Source: Flavobacterium frigoris
Lineage (GTDB): Bacteria > Bacteroidota > Bacteroidia > Flavobacteriales > Flavobacteriaceae
Length of the DNA stretch: 64,000 bases
Direction of reading: 5' to 3'
Assembly (NCBI RefSeq): GCF_900111075.1
Contig: NZ_FOFZ01000004.1
Location: 62,001-126,000, forward strand
The translations under genes and the position numbers were made by a program. Under the pieces are notes generated by a model that searched no databases, had not been told where the DNA came from, and saw only the letters and a program-made list of their open reading frames with translations. Positions 1 to 7,394 of this stretch are shown here, one piece after another. Position 1 is the stretch's first letter. The number at the start of each line of letters is the position of its first letter.

Positions 1-285
1 CTTTATCCGCAAAAGGATGCTGAGGAAAACTTTACCCACGCCGCTAAACAAGCTTACATCGCATTATCGCAAGCTATTACTGCTGCCGCTTTTGAAGGAG
101 TTGACAGTACACCTTTAGAAGGTTTTGATGCTGATGCATTGGATGAAATTTTAGGATTAAGAGCTAAAGGACTTAGAAGTTGCGTTATGCTTCCTGTAGG
201 TTATAGAGACAGTGAAAATGACTGGTTAGTTAATCTTACTAAAGTGAGAAAAAGCAAAGAAGATTTAGTTACTTTAATTGATTAG
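1..285 (+). CDS. Nitroreductase family protein, C-terminal part (cut by window edge)
   Basis: An open frame enters from the left edge and gives 94 residues before TAG. It aligns by eye with the C-terminal third of the complete nitroreductase at 1981-2613: shared pattern AAKQ/ASKQ, TPLEGF/TPMEGF, EILGL, GYR and TKVRKSKEDL/KKVRKSQEEL. Family members are FMN-dependent NAD(P)H oxidoreductases of nitro compounds, quinones or similar electrophiles. The fragment is a divergent paralogue, not a duplicate. A strong terminator follows directly. The N-terminal FMN-binding part lies outside the window, so the substrate cannot be judged. Confidence 0.85.
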   Translation, partial: LYPQKDAEENFTHAAKQAYIALSQAITAAAFEGVDSTPLEGFDADALDEILGLRAKGLRSCVMLPVGYRDSENDWLVNLTKVRKSKEDLVTLID

Positions 286-307
286 TACCTAAAATTAGAT
301 AAGCTAA

Positions 308-343
308 AGCGGTTTGAGTATACACTCCAACCGCTTTTTTTTT
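308..343 (+). terminator. Rho-independent terminator after the nitroreductase
   Basis: AGCGGTT...AACCGCT stem, extended by GAGT/CACTC, followed by nine T. It lies 22 bp past the stop of the partial nitroreductase. Confidence 0.85.
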
Positions 344-536
344 GTTCTATATCTTGGACCTCATAACTCCACTACCGCACAAATCCTTCAACATGGAAAA
401 CGTAGACCTAAAGCTAGCACAGCTTCCTCCTTTGTCATAAAGGAAATTTTACACTCAAATACTTATGTTCTCAATAAGCCAATTTTAACTATCTCCGTTT
501 ATTTCATATATTCGTTCTGTACAAAACGATGCCAAA

Positions 537-1076
537 ATGAACTTCAAATCTTTTCCAGAAATAAAATCAGAACGTCTTTTATTAAGAAAATTGAAAGAAT
601 CTGATGATGCAGTTATCTTATACTTACGCTCTGACGAAACGATTAATCAATATATCGAAAGACCAGAAAACAGAAAAACAAAGACTATCGAGCAAGCACT
701 CCAATTTATAAATGAAATAACCGATGACTACCACAATAATAAATCGGTAACTTGGGGCATCATTTATAAAAACGAACCTCAACTTATAGGAACAATTTGC
801 TTGTGGAACATTTCCGAGAACAATACCCTTGCCGAAGTGGGTTATGCCCTTAATCCTGCGTTCCAAAATAAGGGAATTATGAGCGAAGCGCTAAATTGCG
901 TTATTAATTTTGGCTTCAATGAATTAAAACTAGACAAGATCGAAGCCTTCACACATCATAAAAATGAGAGCTCTAAAAAAATATTAGAAAAAAATGGATT
1001 TACGTTTATGGAAAACCGAAAAGATCAAGACAATGATGCTAACAGTATTTATGAACTTTTAAATAGTCAGAGTTAA
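537..1076 (+). CDS. GNAT family N-acetyltransferase (RimJ/RimL-like)
   Basis: 179 residues. The N-terminal pattern SERLLLRKLKESD is typical of RimJ/RimL-type GNAT proteins. It is followed by AEVGYALNPAFQNKGIMSEAL, which contains the acetyl-CoA-binding Q/RxxGxG/A-like loop (QNKGIM, about residues 113-118), and by the late strand SSKKILEKNGF. The enzyme should transfer acetyl from acetyl-CoA to an amine. Substrate is unknown: ribosomal protein N-termini, antibiotics and small amines are all acetylated by relatives. The ATG at 537 begins MNFKSFPEIKSERL, the normal N-terminus for this group. It is monocistronic. Confidence 0.85.
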   Translation: MNFKSFPEIKSERLLLRKLKESDDAVILYLRSDETINQYIERPENRKTKTIEQALQFINEITDDYHNNKSVTWGIIYKNEPQLIGTICLWNISENNTLAEVGYALNPAFQNKGIMSEALNCVINFGFNELKLDKIEAFTHHKNESSKKILEKNGFTFMENRKDQDNDANSIYELLNSQS

Positions 1077-1384
1077 CTAATTGCGATTTCCTCATACAAT
1101 TTTAAATCACAGCTCATAAATCTAAGGTTTTGAATTTCGTCTGTATTAATTTTTAAAAAAAATTAGCTTCCAAAAAAAAATAAAGTGAGATGATAAAGTC
1201 AGTAGTTACTATCATTATCAGCTATAAATACGTCTCAATACTACTTACTCTTCTATAAATCAATGGAAACAAATCACTTTAAAAACAATTTAAAGGAAGT
1301 TCATTTTTTATAACTCCTATCAACCTCTCTAAAAAAGCAACTACACCTAGCCTTCAAAAAACCATCTAAAACACTATAAAACAA

Positions 1385-1394
1385 GTGTATACAC
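1385..1394. promoter_or_regulatory. Short perfect palindrome upstream of marR
   Basis: GTGTATACAC, set in CAAGTGTATACACCCA, in the 438-bp gene-free stretch 1077-1514. It resembles the second palindrome at 1456-1467 (GTATA core), as if the MarR regulator had two sites. The rest of the stretch is AT-rich with no gene that I can support. Confidence 0.35.
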
Positions 1395-1455
1395 CCAATA
1401 AAGCAAACTGTTTTACAATACTTACTTAAAATTTTAACAAAAAAACAACAGACAC

Positions 1456-1467
1456 TTGTATATACAA
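1456..1467. promoter_or_regulatory. Perfect 12-bp palindrome, probable MarR operator
   Basis: TTGTATATACAA is a perfect palindrome located about 15-25 bp upstream of the -7 box and overlapping the likely -33 position (TTG 1456-1458). MarR-family repressors usually bind such short palindromes over their own promoters, so this is a reasonable autoregulatory operator. It is inferred from position and symmetry only. Confidence 0.5.
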
Positions 1468-1480
1468 CTAAAATAAGTGT

Positions 1481-1488
1481 TACATTTG
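1481..1488 (+). promoter_or_regulatory. Promoter -7 box of the marR operon
   Basis: TACATTTG matches the Bacteroidota -7 consensus TAnnTTTG. It lies 26 nt before the marR ATG. The upstream TTG at 1456 gives a slightly long spacer (22 nt). Confidence 0.6.
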
Positions 1489-1514
1489 TACCAACAAATA
1501 AATAATGTATTGGT

Positions 1515-1970
1515 ATGAAAATTGAAGACATCATAAAAACTACAGCGGTTTTAAATAATTCAAATCGAATTATTTTAAATGTAATGTATACCGAAAACGT
1601 CATCAATGAGAAATTCAATGAAGTTTTGAAGCCGTATGAGTTATCTGGAGAACAATACAATGTGTTACGGATACTAAGAGGGCAAAAAGGGAACCCCGCT
1701 AATATGAGTGTCATTCAGGAACGCATGATTGCAAAAACGAGTAACACCACCCGTCTGGTAGATAAATTATTATTAAAAGAATTGGTTACACGCAAAGTCT
1801 GTCCAGAAAACAGAAGAAAAATAGAGGTTTTGATTACTCAAAAAGGATTAAACGTTCTACATGAACTAGACCCTAAAGTAACGGAGCATGGTAATTATTT
1901 TTCAAAAAATTTAAATGACGAGGAATTAGAGCAATTGAATACATTACTAGAAAAATACAGAAATCAATAA
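1515..1970 (+). CDS. MarR family transcriptional regulator
   Basis: 151 residues with a winged-helix MarR fold: helix pattern YNVLRILRGQKGNPANMSVIQ, recognition region AKTSNTTRLVDKLLLKELVTRKVCPENRRKIEVLIT (winged hairpin with DRR-like ENRRK), and a C-terminal dimerisation helix ending LLEKYRNQ. It is the first gene of a likely operon, 10 bp before a nitroreductase and followed by a YceI gene. MarR proteins often repress such redox or electrophile detoxification genes and are relieved by a phenolic or oxidant ligand. The palindrome TTGTATATACAA over its promoter supports autoregulation. The ligand is unknown. Confidence 0.9.
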   Translation: MKIEDIIKTTAVLNNSNRIILNVMYTENVINEKFNEVLKPYELSGEQYNVLRILRGQKGNPANMSVIQERMIAKTSNTTRLVDKLLLKELVTRKVCPENRRKIEVLITQKGLNVLHELDPKVTEHGNYFSKNLNDEELEQLNTLLEKYRNQ

Positions 1971-1980
1971 AATATAAATT

Positions 1981-2613
1981 ATGAGTACTTTCTTAGAACA
2001 CCAAAATTGGAGATACGCAACAAAGAAATTTGATGCCAGCAAAATAATAAACACCGAAGATTTAGATACTTTAAAAGAAGCAATCCGTTTAAGTTCTTCT
2101 TCTTATGGATTACAACCTTACAAAATTATCATTGTTGAAAACCCCGAATTAAGAGCTAAAATCCGACCTGCTGCCTGGGGCCAATCTCAAATAGTAGAAG
2201 CTTCGCATCTTATCGTTTTTGCAAATGAAACTCAAATTGCAGAACAATCTATTGATAGTTATGTCAAAAATATAAGCACTACAAGAAACGTCCCTATTGA
2301 TTCATTAAATGGATACTCAGACTTCATGAAGTCAAAAATAGTAACGCTTGATAAAGATTCAAAAAACATTTGGGCGTCAAAACAAACCTATTTAGCAATG
2401 GGTAACTTATTAAATGCAGCTGCCGAACTAAAAATTGACGTTACTCCTATGGAAGGCTTTGTTCCTGAGCAGGTAAACGAAATATTAGGCTTAGAAAAAC
2501 TAGGTCTTAACGCTTCTTTAATAGCGACTTTAGGCTACAGACATGATGAAGATGCTACTCAACATTACAAAAAAGTTAGAAAATCACAAGAGGAATTATT
2601 TATTACACTATAA
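1981..2613 (+). CDS. NAD(P)H-dependent nitroreductase family oxidoreductase
   Basis: 210 residues, the usual length for NfsB-type nitroreductases. N-terminal FMN phosphate-binding pattern NWRYATKKFD, then LSSSSYGLQPYKIIIVENPE (FMN contacts), and later GFVPEQVNEILGL and LGYRHDEDATQHYKKVRK. These dimeric flavoenzymes use NAD(P)H to reduce nitroaromatics, quinones or flavins. It begins 10 bp after marR and 26 bp before yceI, so the three are probably co-transcribed. A distant paralogue ends at position 285. Confidence 0.9.
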   Translation: MSTFLEHQNWRYATKKFDASKIINTEDLDTLKEAIRLSSSSYGLQPYKIIIVENPELRAKIRPAAWGQSQIVEASHLIVFANETQIAEQSIDSYVKNISTTRNVPIDSLNGYSDFMKSKIVTLDKDSKNIWASKQTYLAMGNLLNAAAELKIDVTPMEGFVPEQVNEILGLEKLGLNASLIATLGYRHDEDATQHYKKVRKSQEELFITL

Positions 2614-2639
2614 TTATTAACACTAATCAAACTAAACAC

Positions 2640-3206
2640 ATGAAAAATTTAAAAGCGATTGCATTAGCACTAACGGTAGTATTCTCTACTTTATCAGTAG
2701 CAGCACAAACAAAAAAAGTAGATGCGGCAGCAAGCACCATTAACTGGGTTGGAAAAAAAGTAACAGGACAACATAGTGGTACTGTAAATCTAAAAGCGGG
2801 AACTTTAATCTTTAAAGGAGATAAATTAGCTGGCGGAAGTTTCACTGTTGATATGACTTCATTAACTTCTACTGATCTTTCTGGTGAGTACCAAGGAAAA
2901 TTAAACGGTCACTTGAAATCAGAAGATTTCTTTGGAACTGAAAAATTCCCAACTTCTACTTTAGTATTCAAAACTATTGCAGCAAAATCTAAAACTGTAT
3001 ATACTGTAACTGCAGACTTGACTATCAAGGATAAAACAAGTCCAGTAACATTCGATATTACTGTAAACGGAAATACTGCTACAACAGCTTTCAACGTTGA
3101 CAGAACTAAATATGATATTAAATATGGTTCAGGAAGTTTCTTTGACAACTTAGGAGACAAAGCAATTTCTAATGAATTTGAATTGGCGATTTCATTGAAA
3201 ATGTAA
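2640..3206 (+). CDS. YceI family periplasmic lipid-binding-like protein
   Basis: 188 residues with a Sec signal peptide (MKNLKAIALALTVVFSTLSVAAQ). The mature part opens with the YceI signature (TINWVGKKVTGQHSGTVNLKAG) and continues with SEDFFGTEKFPTSTLVF and VTFDITV, forming the lipocalin-like beta barrel that binds isoprenoid chains in characterised relatives. It is the last gene of the marR operon, with a strong terminator 25 bp past the stop. The pairing of YceI with a MarR regulator and a flavin oxidoreductase suggests an envelope redox or quinone-related role, but that is inference. Confidence 0.9.
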   Translation: MKNLKAIALALTVVFSTLSVAAQTKKVDAAASTINWVGKKVTGQHSGTVNLKAGTLIFKGDKLAGGSFTVDMTSLTSTDLSGEYQGKLNGHLKSEDFFGTEKFPTSTLVFKTIAAKSKTVYTVTADLTIKDKTSPVTFDITVNGNTATTAFNVDRTKYDIKYGSGSFFDNLGDKAISNEFELAISLKM

Positions 3207-3231
3207 AACAAAGCATTTAAGTATTTAATTT

Positions 3232-3266
3232 ACCCCAACAATTATTTTGTTGGGGTATTTTTTTTT
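3232..3266 (+). terminator. Terminator of the marR-yceI operon
   Basis: ACCCCAACAA / TTGTTGGGGT perfect 10-bp stem with a TTATT loop, followed by a T run. Confidence 0.9.
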
Positions 3267-3355
3267 AAAGAGTAATTCCTTACATAAATTAACATTCGAA
3301 ATTTATAATAACACATTCATAATACCCACAAATTCTTAGGATAACATACTACTTC

Positions 3356-3363
3356 TAATTTTG
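3356..3363 (+). promoter_or_regulatory. Candidate -7 box for the beta-helix protein gene
   Basis: TAATTTTG matches TAnnTTTG and lies about 130 nt before the start at 3495. That would give a long 5' leader, with no obvious riboswitch in it. Confidence 0.4.
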
Positions 3364-3494
3364 GAATTGTTAAAACACTAACATTAATAAAGCATTTTTT
3401 AAATAAAAAAACGCTGCGTGAGCCAAATAAAAACAATCACCAATACCATTTTCCTTCTCAATTGAGGAAATAGAAAACTTTAAAAAGTATCGTT

Positions 3495-4775
3495 ATGAAA
3501 AGAAAATTATGTTTTACAATTGTCGGTTTTATCTGTGGTCTTATAACTTTTGCACAACAACCTAAGGGAATTACTGGTGACTCCAATTGGATGACAAACT
3601 GGACTAACTTTAAGCCGGCAACAACGGATTACAGCGAGGCCACAAATATACTAGCGGGTGTAATCGACAAAGACACTAAACTATACAAAAGAAATACCTA
3701 CCAGTTAACTGGTGTGGTTTATGTAACTAATAATGCAGTTTTAACTATAGAGCCTGGAACTGTCATTAGAGGCGATGAGGAAACATGCGGTACGCTTGTC
3801 ATAACAATTGGTGCCAAAATCATAGCCGAAGGCACAGAAACGGATCCAATTGTCTTTACATCTTCGAAAAATGTTGCCGCCAGAAGACCGGGAAATTGGG
3901 GAGGTATAATAATTTTAGGAGAGGCTCCAATCAATAAGATAGGAGGCATCAGTTACTTAGATTTCAATTTAGACCCAATGATGAGCCATTATGGAGGAAA
4001 GAACCAAGACGATAACTCTGGTATTTTAAAATATGTTCGAATTGAATATTCAGGTAGAAAGATAAATGCACTGAAAGAACTGAATGGTCTATCGATGGCC
4101 GGTGTGGGGAGAAAAACAAAATTTGATTTCATTCAGATTAGTTATTCTAATGATGATTCTTTTGAATGTTATGGTGGTGACGTAAATCTCAATAATCTAA
4201 TCTCATACCGCGCTACTGACGATGATTTTGATTTTACGCAGGGCGCGCAATGTAATATTAACAACAGTATCGCCATTCGCCATCCTTTTTCTTCTGATAT
4301 ATCTGGCTCCAGATGTTTTGAAATAGATTCCTATGATAAAATTGAAAATGCTGATATGACTAAAAAATTTACCAAAATAAATGCCAATAATATCACCTTA
4401 GTCAATTTAGAAAAAAACAACCAAGGTCTAATCCGTGAATCTGTATATATCAAAGAAAACAGTTCGCTTAACTTAAATAACAGTATTGTTTCTGGCTTCA
4501 GTCCCTTTATTTTATTAGAAGGAAAAATAGGATCTGGCGCAGCCAATTTAGTCAAAGTAAACATTCATGAAGTCAAGATTAATAATTGTACAGGTTCCGT
4601 TGTAAGCGAGATCTCTTCATTGGACCCCGAAATACAAAAATGGTACAGCAACGACTCCTTTTCTTTAGAATACACTAACCTCACTATTCCAGATTTATTT
4701 ACCGAAACAAGTATCAAAAACAACAATCCTGATTTCAGAATTAAAGTAAAAAGTGTATTGGTCATAAATAACTAA
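3495..4775 (+). CDS. Secreted right-handed beta-helix-like protein, function unknown
   Basis: 426 residues with a signal peptide (MKRKLCFTIVGFICGLITFAQ). The central part has stacked strand motifs typical of parallel beta-helix surface proteins of Bacteroidota: VVYVTNNAVLTIEPGTVIRGD, then TLVITIGAKIIAEGTETDPIVFTS, NWGGIIILGEAPIN, LKYVRIEYSG and FDFIQISYSNDDSFECYGG. I see no C-terminal T9SS sorting domain, so it is either periplasmic or surface-held by partners. Related proteins in flavobacteria are often encoded beside TonB-dependent receptors; here the gene stands alone. No catalytic motif is recognised. Confidence 0.75.
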   Translation: MKRKLCFTIVGFICGLITFAQQPKGITGDSNWMTNWTNFKPATTDYSEATNILAGVIDKDTKLYKRNTYQLTGVVYVTNNAVLTIEPGTVIRGDEETCGTLVITIGAKIIAEGTETDPIVFTSSKNVAARRPGNWGGIIILGEAPINKIGGISYLDFNLDPMMSHYGGKNQDDNSGILKYVRIEYSGRKINALKELNGLSMAGVGRKTKFDFIQISYSNDDSFECYGGDVNLNNLISYRATDDDFDFTQGAQCNINNSIAIRHPFSSDISGSRCFEIDSYDKIENADMTKKFTKINANNITLVNLEKNNQGLIRESVYIKENSSLNLNNSIVSGFSPFILLEGKIGSGAANLVKVNIHEVKINNCTGSVVSEISSLDPEIQKWYSNDSFSLEYTNLTIPDLFTETSIKNNNPDFRIKVKSVLVINN

Positions 4776-4972
4776 GAAGTATTACAAAAAAGCGGGAATT
4801 TAATTCTTATAGTACAAACCCATTCTCAATATTTCGAAAAAAGGTTCGACAAACTTCAAAATTTTCCTTAAGATTTACTTCTGAAGAAAAAGGAATAATT
4901 CAAAAATTGTTATGTCACAAGAAAATATAACAAAAAAAGACTAAGAATTTAGTTTTTTTTATTCTAATCGAA

Positions 4973-5002
4973 TTGAATAACCAAATTACATTTATATATT
5001 TG
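4973..5002 (+). promoter_or_regulatory. trp operon promoter
   Basis: TTG (4973-4975), a 19-nt spacer and TATATTTG (4995-5002) match the Bacteroidota TTG-N19-TAnnTTTG promoter. The expected start of transcription falls near 5006, right at the ATG of the trp leader peptide (5007), so the leader mRNA would be leaderless or nearly so. The 197 bp between 4776 and 4972 is AT-rich and holds nothing else I can support. Confidence 0.7.
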
Positions 5003-5006
5003 TAAC

Positions 5007-5063
5007 ATGAACACAAATACAAACAATACTTGGTGGTGGAACAATTTACGTCAAACGTCGTGA
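5007..5063 (+). CDS. trpL: trp operon leader peptide (18 aa, three tandem Trp)
   Basis: The short frame ATG...TGA encodes MNTNTNNTWWWNNLRQTS. Three consecutive TGG codons (5031-5039) sit upstream of a terminator and the trp structural genes. This is the hallmark of ribosome-mediated transcription attenuation. The TGA stop (5061-5063) lies within the 5' half of the antiterminator, so ribosome position decides which hairpin forms. The start codon is only 4 nt after the -7 box. It is too short for ordinary gene callers. Confidence 0.88.
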   Translation: MNTNTNNTWWWNNLRQTS

Positions 5064-5130
5064 ACTAAGCTCCTATGGTATTATCCACTATAAATATAAA
5101 AGGCTTGTCATCACGACAAGCCTTTTTTTT
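5057..5130 (+). promoter_or_regulatory. trp attenuator: mutually exclusive antiterminator and terminator
   Basis: Terminator: AGGCTTGTC (5101-5109), loop ATCAC, GACAAGCCT (5115-5123), then a T run to 5130. Antiterminator: GTCGTGA (5057-5063) pairs perfectly with TCACGAC (5111-5117), and AAG..CCT (5067-5074) pairs with AGGCTT (5101-5106) around a CT bulge. A third pairing, TGGTGGA (5034-5040, in the Trp codons) with TCCACTA (5084-5090), could form on ribosome-free RNA. A ribosome stalled at the Trp codons leaves 5057 onward free and favours readthrough; one reaching the stop blocks 5057-5074 and favours termination. Confidence 0.85.
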
Positions 5131-5158
5131 ATGTTCCTTTATTTTCAACATCACTTAA

Positions 5159-5184
5159 GACTTTAAACCTTAAACTTTAAACAA
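5159..5184 (+). repeat. Degenerate AAACTTT heptad repeat before trpE
   Basis: Three loose copies of a 7-bp unit (ACTTTAA ACCTTAA ACTTTAA) end immediately upstream of the TTG start of trpE. The same unit is regular before trpG. Confidence 0.4.
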
Positions 5185-5185
5185 A

Positions 5186-6586
5186 TTGAAACCTTTTATA
5201 TTTAATACAAAATACAAACAAATACTTGCAGACACCATAACTCCTGTTAGTGTGTATTTCAAGATACGCGATAAATTTCCAAACAGTCTTTTATTAGAAA
5301 GTAGCGATTATCATGGGAGCGATAATAGTTTCTCTTACATCTGTTGCAATCCAATTGCTTCTATAAAAATAGAAAACGAAACGATTTACAAAACCTTCCC
5401 AGACGGTACTTCGGAAAAAATAGCAATCGATGCCAACACAAATATTCCTGAAGTAATCCAAGAGTTTTCAGGACAGTTCAAATCGGAGAAAAACGACTTT
5501 AAATTTATCAATAATGGTTTGTTTGGGTATATTTCCTATGATGCCGTACGCTATTTTGAGAAAGTAAAAATCGCCAAAAAAGACAATAGCATTTCAATCC
5601 CAGATGTATATTATGCAGTGTACCAAAATATCATTGCAATCAATCATTTTAAAAATGAAGCGTATATCTTCTGCCATAGTTTGGACGGAAAAAACAACAT
5701 TTCTGAAATTGAACAATTATTGCAATCCCGAAATATTGCTTCTTATAAATTTTCGAAAGAAGGCGAAGGCTTTTCAAATTTGACAGACGAAGAATTCAAA
5801 CACAATGTGGCTTTGGCCAAAAAGCACTGTTTCCGAGGAGATGTTTTCCAATTGGTGTTATCTCGTAGGTTTACCCAAGGTTTCAAAGGAGATGAGTTCA
5901 ATGTATACAGAGCGCTACGAAGCATCAACCCTTCTCCCTATTTATTTTTCTTTGATTACGGAGATTTCAAAATATTTGGGTCTTCGCCCGAAGCGCAAAT
6001 TATTGTTAAAGATCGTAAGGCAGAAATACATCCTATCGCCGGAACTTTCAAGCGCACCGGTGACGACGAAAAAGACGCCATTCTTGCTAAACAATTATCC
6101 GAAGATAAAAAAGAAAATAGTGAGCACGTCATGTTGGTCGACTTAGCTCGAAATGATTTAAGTCGCAACGGTCATAACGTAAATGTAGAGAAATACAGAG
6201 AAGTACAGTTTTTCTCGCATGTGATTCATTTGGTTTCCAAAGTAACTGGTCATTTACATGAAAAAGCAACGACTATGCAAGTAGTCGCCGACACTTTTCC
6301 AGCTGGAACATTAAGCGGAGCGCCAAAACACAGAGCAATGCAACTCATCGAAGAATATGAAAAAACAAACCGTAATTTTTATGGCGGTGCTATAGGATTT
6401 ATGGATTTTGAAGGAAACTTCAATCATGCCATTATGATTCGAACATTCCTGAGCAAAAATCATCAGTTACATTCTCAAGCGGGAGCCGGAATTGTTGCCA
6501 GTTCAGATGAAGAAAGTGAAATGCAAGAAGTGTACAATAAACTCCTTGCGTTGAATAAAGCGCTGGATTTAGCAGAGACAATATAG
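5186..6586 (+). CDS. trpE: Anthranilate synthase component I
   Basis: 466 residues. It converts chorismate to anthranilate using ammonia from TrpG, the first committed step to tryptophan. The LLES motif at residues 36-39 is the tryptophan feedback-binding site. The chorismate-binding domain fills the C-terminal half (SPEAQIIV, HPIAGTFKRTG, EHVMLVDLARNDLSR, PAGTLSGAPKHRAMQLIEEYE, GGAIGFMDFEG, QAGAGIVASSDEESE). The start is TTG: no ATG occurs nearby in frame, and MKPFIF at the TTG fits the family N-terminus. It is expressed behind the attenuator, 55 bp after the terminator T run. Confidence 0.96.
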   Translation: MKPFIFNTKYKQILADTITPVSVYFKIRDKFPNSLLLESSDYHGSDNSFSYICCNPIASIKIENETIYKTFPDGTSEKIAIDANTNIPEVIQEFSGQFKSEKNDFKFINNGLFGYISYDAVRYFEKVKIAKKDNSISIPDVYYAVYQNIIAINHFKNEAYIFCHSLDGKNNISEIEQLLQSRNIASYKFSKEGEGFSNLTDEEFKHNVALAKKHCFRGDVFQLVLSRRFTQGFKGDEFNVYRALRSINPSPYLFFFDYGDFKIFGSSPEAQIIVKDRKAEIHPIAGTFKRTGDDEKDAILAKQLSEDKKENSEHVMLVDLARNDLSRNGHNVNVEKYREVQFFSHVIHLVSKVTGHLHEKATTMQVVADTFPAGTLSGAPKHRAMQLIEEYEKTNRNFYGGAIGFMDFEGNFNHAIMIRTFLSKNHQLHSQAGAGIVASSDEESEMQEVYNKLLALNKALDLAETI

Positions 6587-6635
6587 AAAATAAGTGGTCA
6601 GTTTTTAGTGATTTAGTATCAGTTGGCAGAACCTG

Positions 6636-6660
6636 AAACTTTAAACTTTAAACTTTAAAC
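6636..6660 (+). repeat. AAACTTT heptad microsatellite before trpG
   Basis: Three exact tandem AAACTTT units (6636-6656) plus AAAC, ending 12 nt before the trpG ATG. Slippage here would change the spacing upstream of the start codon. Confidence 0.55.
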
Positions 6661-6672
6661 AAAAAAGACAAA

Positions 6673-7239
6673 ATGAAAAAAATATTAGTTATAGATAATT
6701 ACGATAGTTTCACTTACAATCTTGTCCATTATCTGGAAGATTTAGAGTGCGAAGTGACGGTATACAGAAACGATGAATTTGAGATCGATGAGATTGCAGG
6801 ATTTGATAAAATACTGCTTTCCCCTGGCCCTGGAGTTCCTGAAGAAGCCGGATTGTTGAAAGCTGTGATTCGGAAATACGGCGCTACCAAAAGCATTCTG
6901 GGCGTTTGCCTTGGGCAGCAAGCAATTGGAGAAGTCTTTGGAGGAACGTTATCAAATTTAGACAAGGTATATCATGGTGTTGCAACAATGGTAACACAAT
7001 CTGTAAATGACGAACATTTATTTGATGGTTTAGAAAAAGATTTTGAAGTGGGACGCTATCATTCTTGGGTTGTCGATGCGACATTGCCTGAAATGCTAGA
7101 AGCGACTTCTTTTGATGAAAATGGTCAAGTAATGTCCTTGCGTCACAGAACATTTGATGTTCGTGGGGTACAATTTCACCCAGAAAGTGTATTGACTCCA
7201 AACGGGAAAAAGATATTGGAGAATTGGGTGAATAGTTAG
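6673..7239 (+). CDS. trpG: Anthranilate synthase component II (glutamine amidotransferase)
   Basis: 188 residues, a class I glutamine amidotransferase that supplies ammonia to TrpE. The nucleophile elbow GVCLGQ has Cys79, and the other triad residues are His169 and Glu171 in QFHPES. DNYDSFTYNLVHYL and LLSPGPGVPEEAG are the standard TrpG/PabA motifs. It is not fused to TrpD. PabA/TrpG dual use cannot be excluded, but the position between trpE and trpD makes anthranilate synthesis the main role. Confidence 0.95.
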   Translation: MKKILVIDNYDSFTYNLVHYLEDLECEVTVYRNDEFEIDEIAGFDKILLSPGPGVPEEAGLLKAVIRKYGATKSILGVCLGQQAIGEVFGGTLSNLDKVYHGVATMVTQSVNDEHLFDGLEKDFEVGRYHSWVVDATLPEMLEATSFDENGQVMSLRHRTFDVRGVQFHPESVLTPNGKKILENWVNS

Positions 7240-7240
7240 A

Positions 7241-7275
7241 TCCTCCCCCCGACCCCCTCCGAAGGAGGGGGAGCC
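7241..7275 (+). repeat. GC-rich palindromic repeat R1
   Basis: A C-rich then G-rich 35-bp element with a CCCCCTCC GAA GGAGGGGG hairpin, starting 1 bp after the trpG stop. Its reverse complement recurs as R2 at 7395-7428 at roughly 85% identity by eye. It is strikingly GC-rich in an AT-rich operon. Confidence 0.7.
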
Positions 7276-7305
7276 AAAACGGATATAGATAATTGATAAT
7301 TATTT

Positions 7306-7383
7306 ACTGTCATAGTTTGCAGAAAAACAATGCAGACATAGTTCACGGAAAATATTTACAGACATAGTTTACACACAAAGTTT
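7306..7383 (+). repeat. Three tandem 26-bp repeats between trpG and trpD
   Basis: Units begin at 7306, 7332 and 7358 with an exact 26-bp period. Each has the core CWGWCATAGTTYRC followed by an A-rich, less conserved 11 bp. They sit in the middle of the interval flanked by the inverted repeats R1 and R2. There is no coding potential, and three units without unique spacers do not make a CRISPR array. Confidence 0.65.
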
Positions 7384-7394
7384 AATCATCCAAT

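Noticed and set aside
314..604. 96-codon plus-strand frame downstream of the first terminator
   Set aside because: It overlaps the GNAT gene in another frame, begins inside the terminator T run and has no protein-like pattern.
1301..1714. 137-codon minus-strand frame across the marR start
   Set aside because: Antisense to marR with a Cys/Phe-rich low-complexity composition; marR itself is clearly the coding strand.
7306..7383. CRISPR-like array between trpG and trpD
   Set aside because: Only three units with an exact 26-bp period, no unique spacers of normal length and no cas genes in the window. It is a simple tandem repeat.
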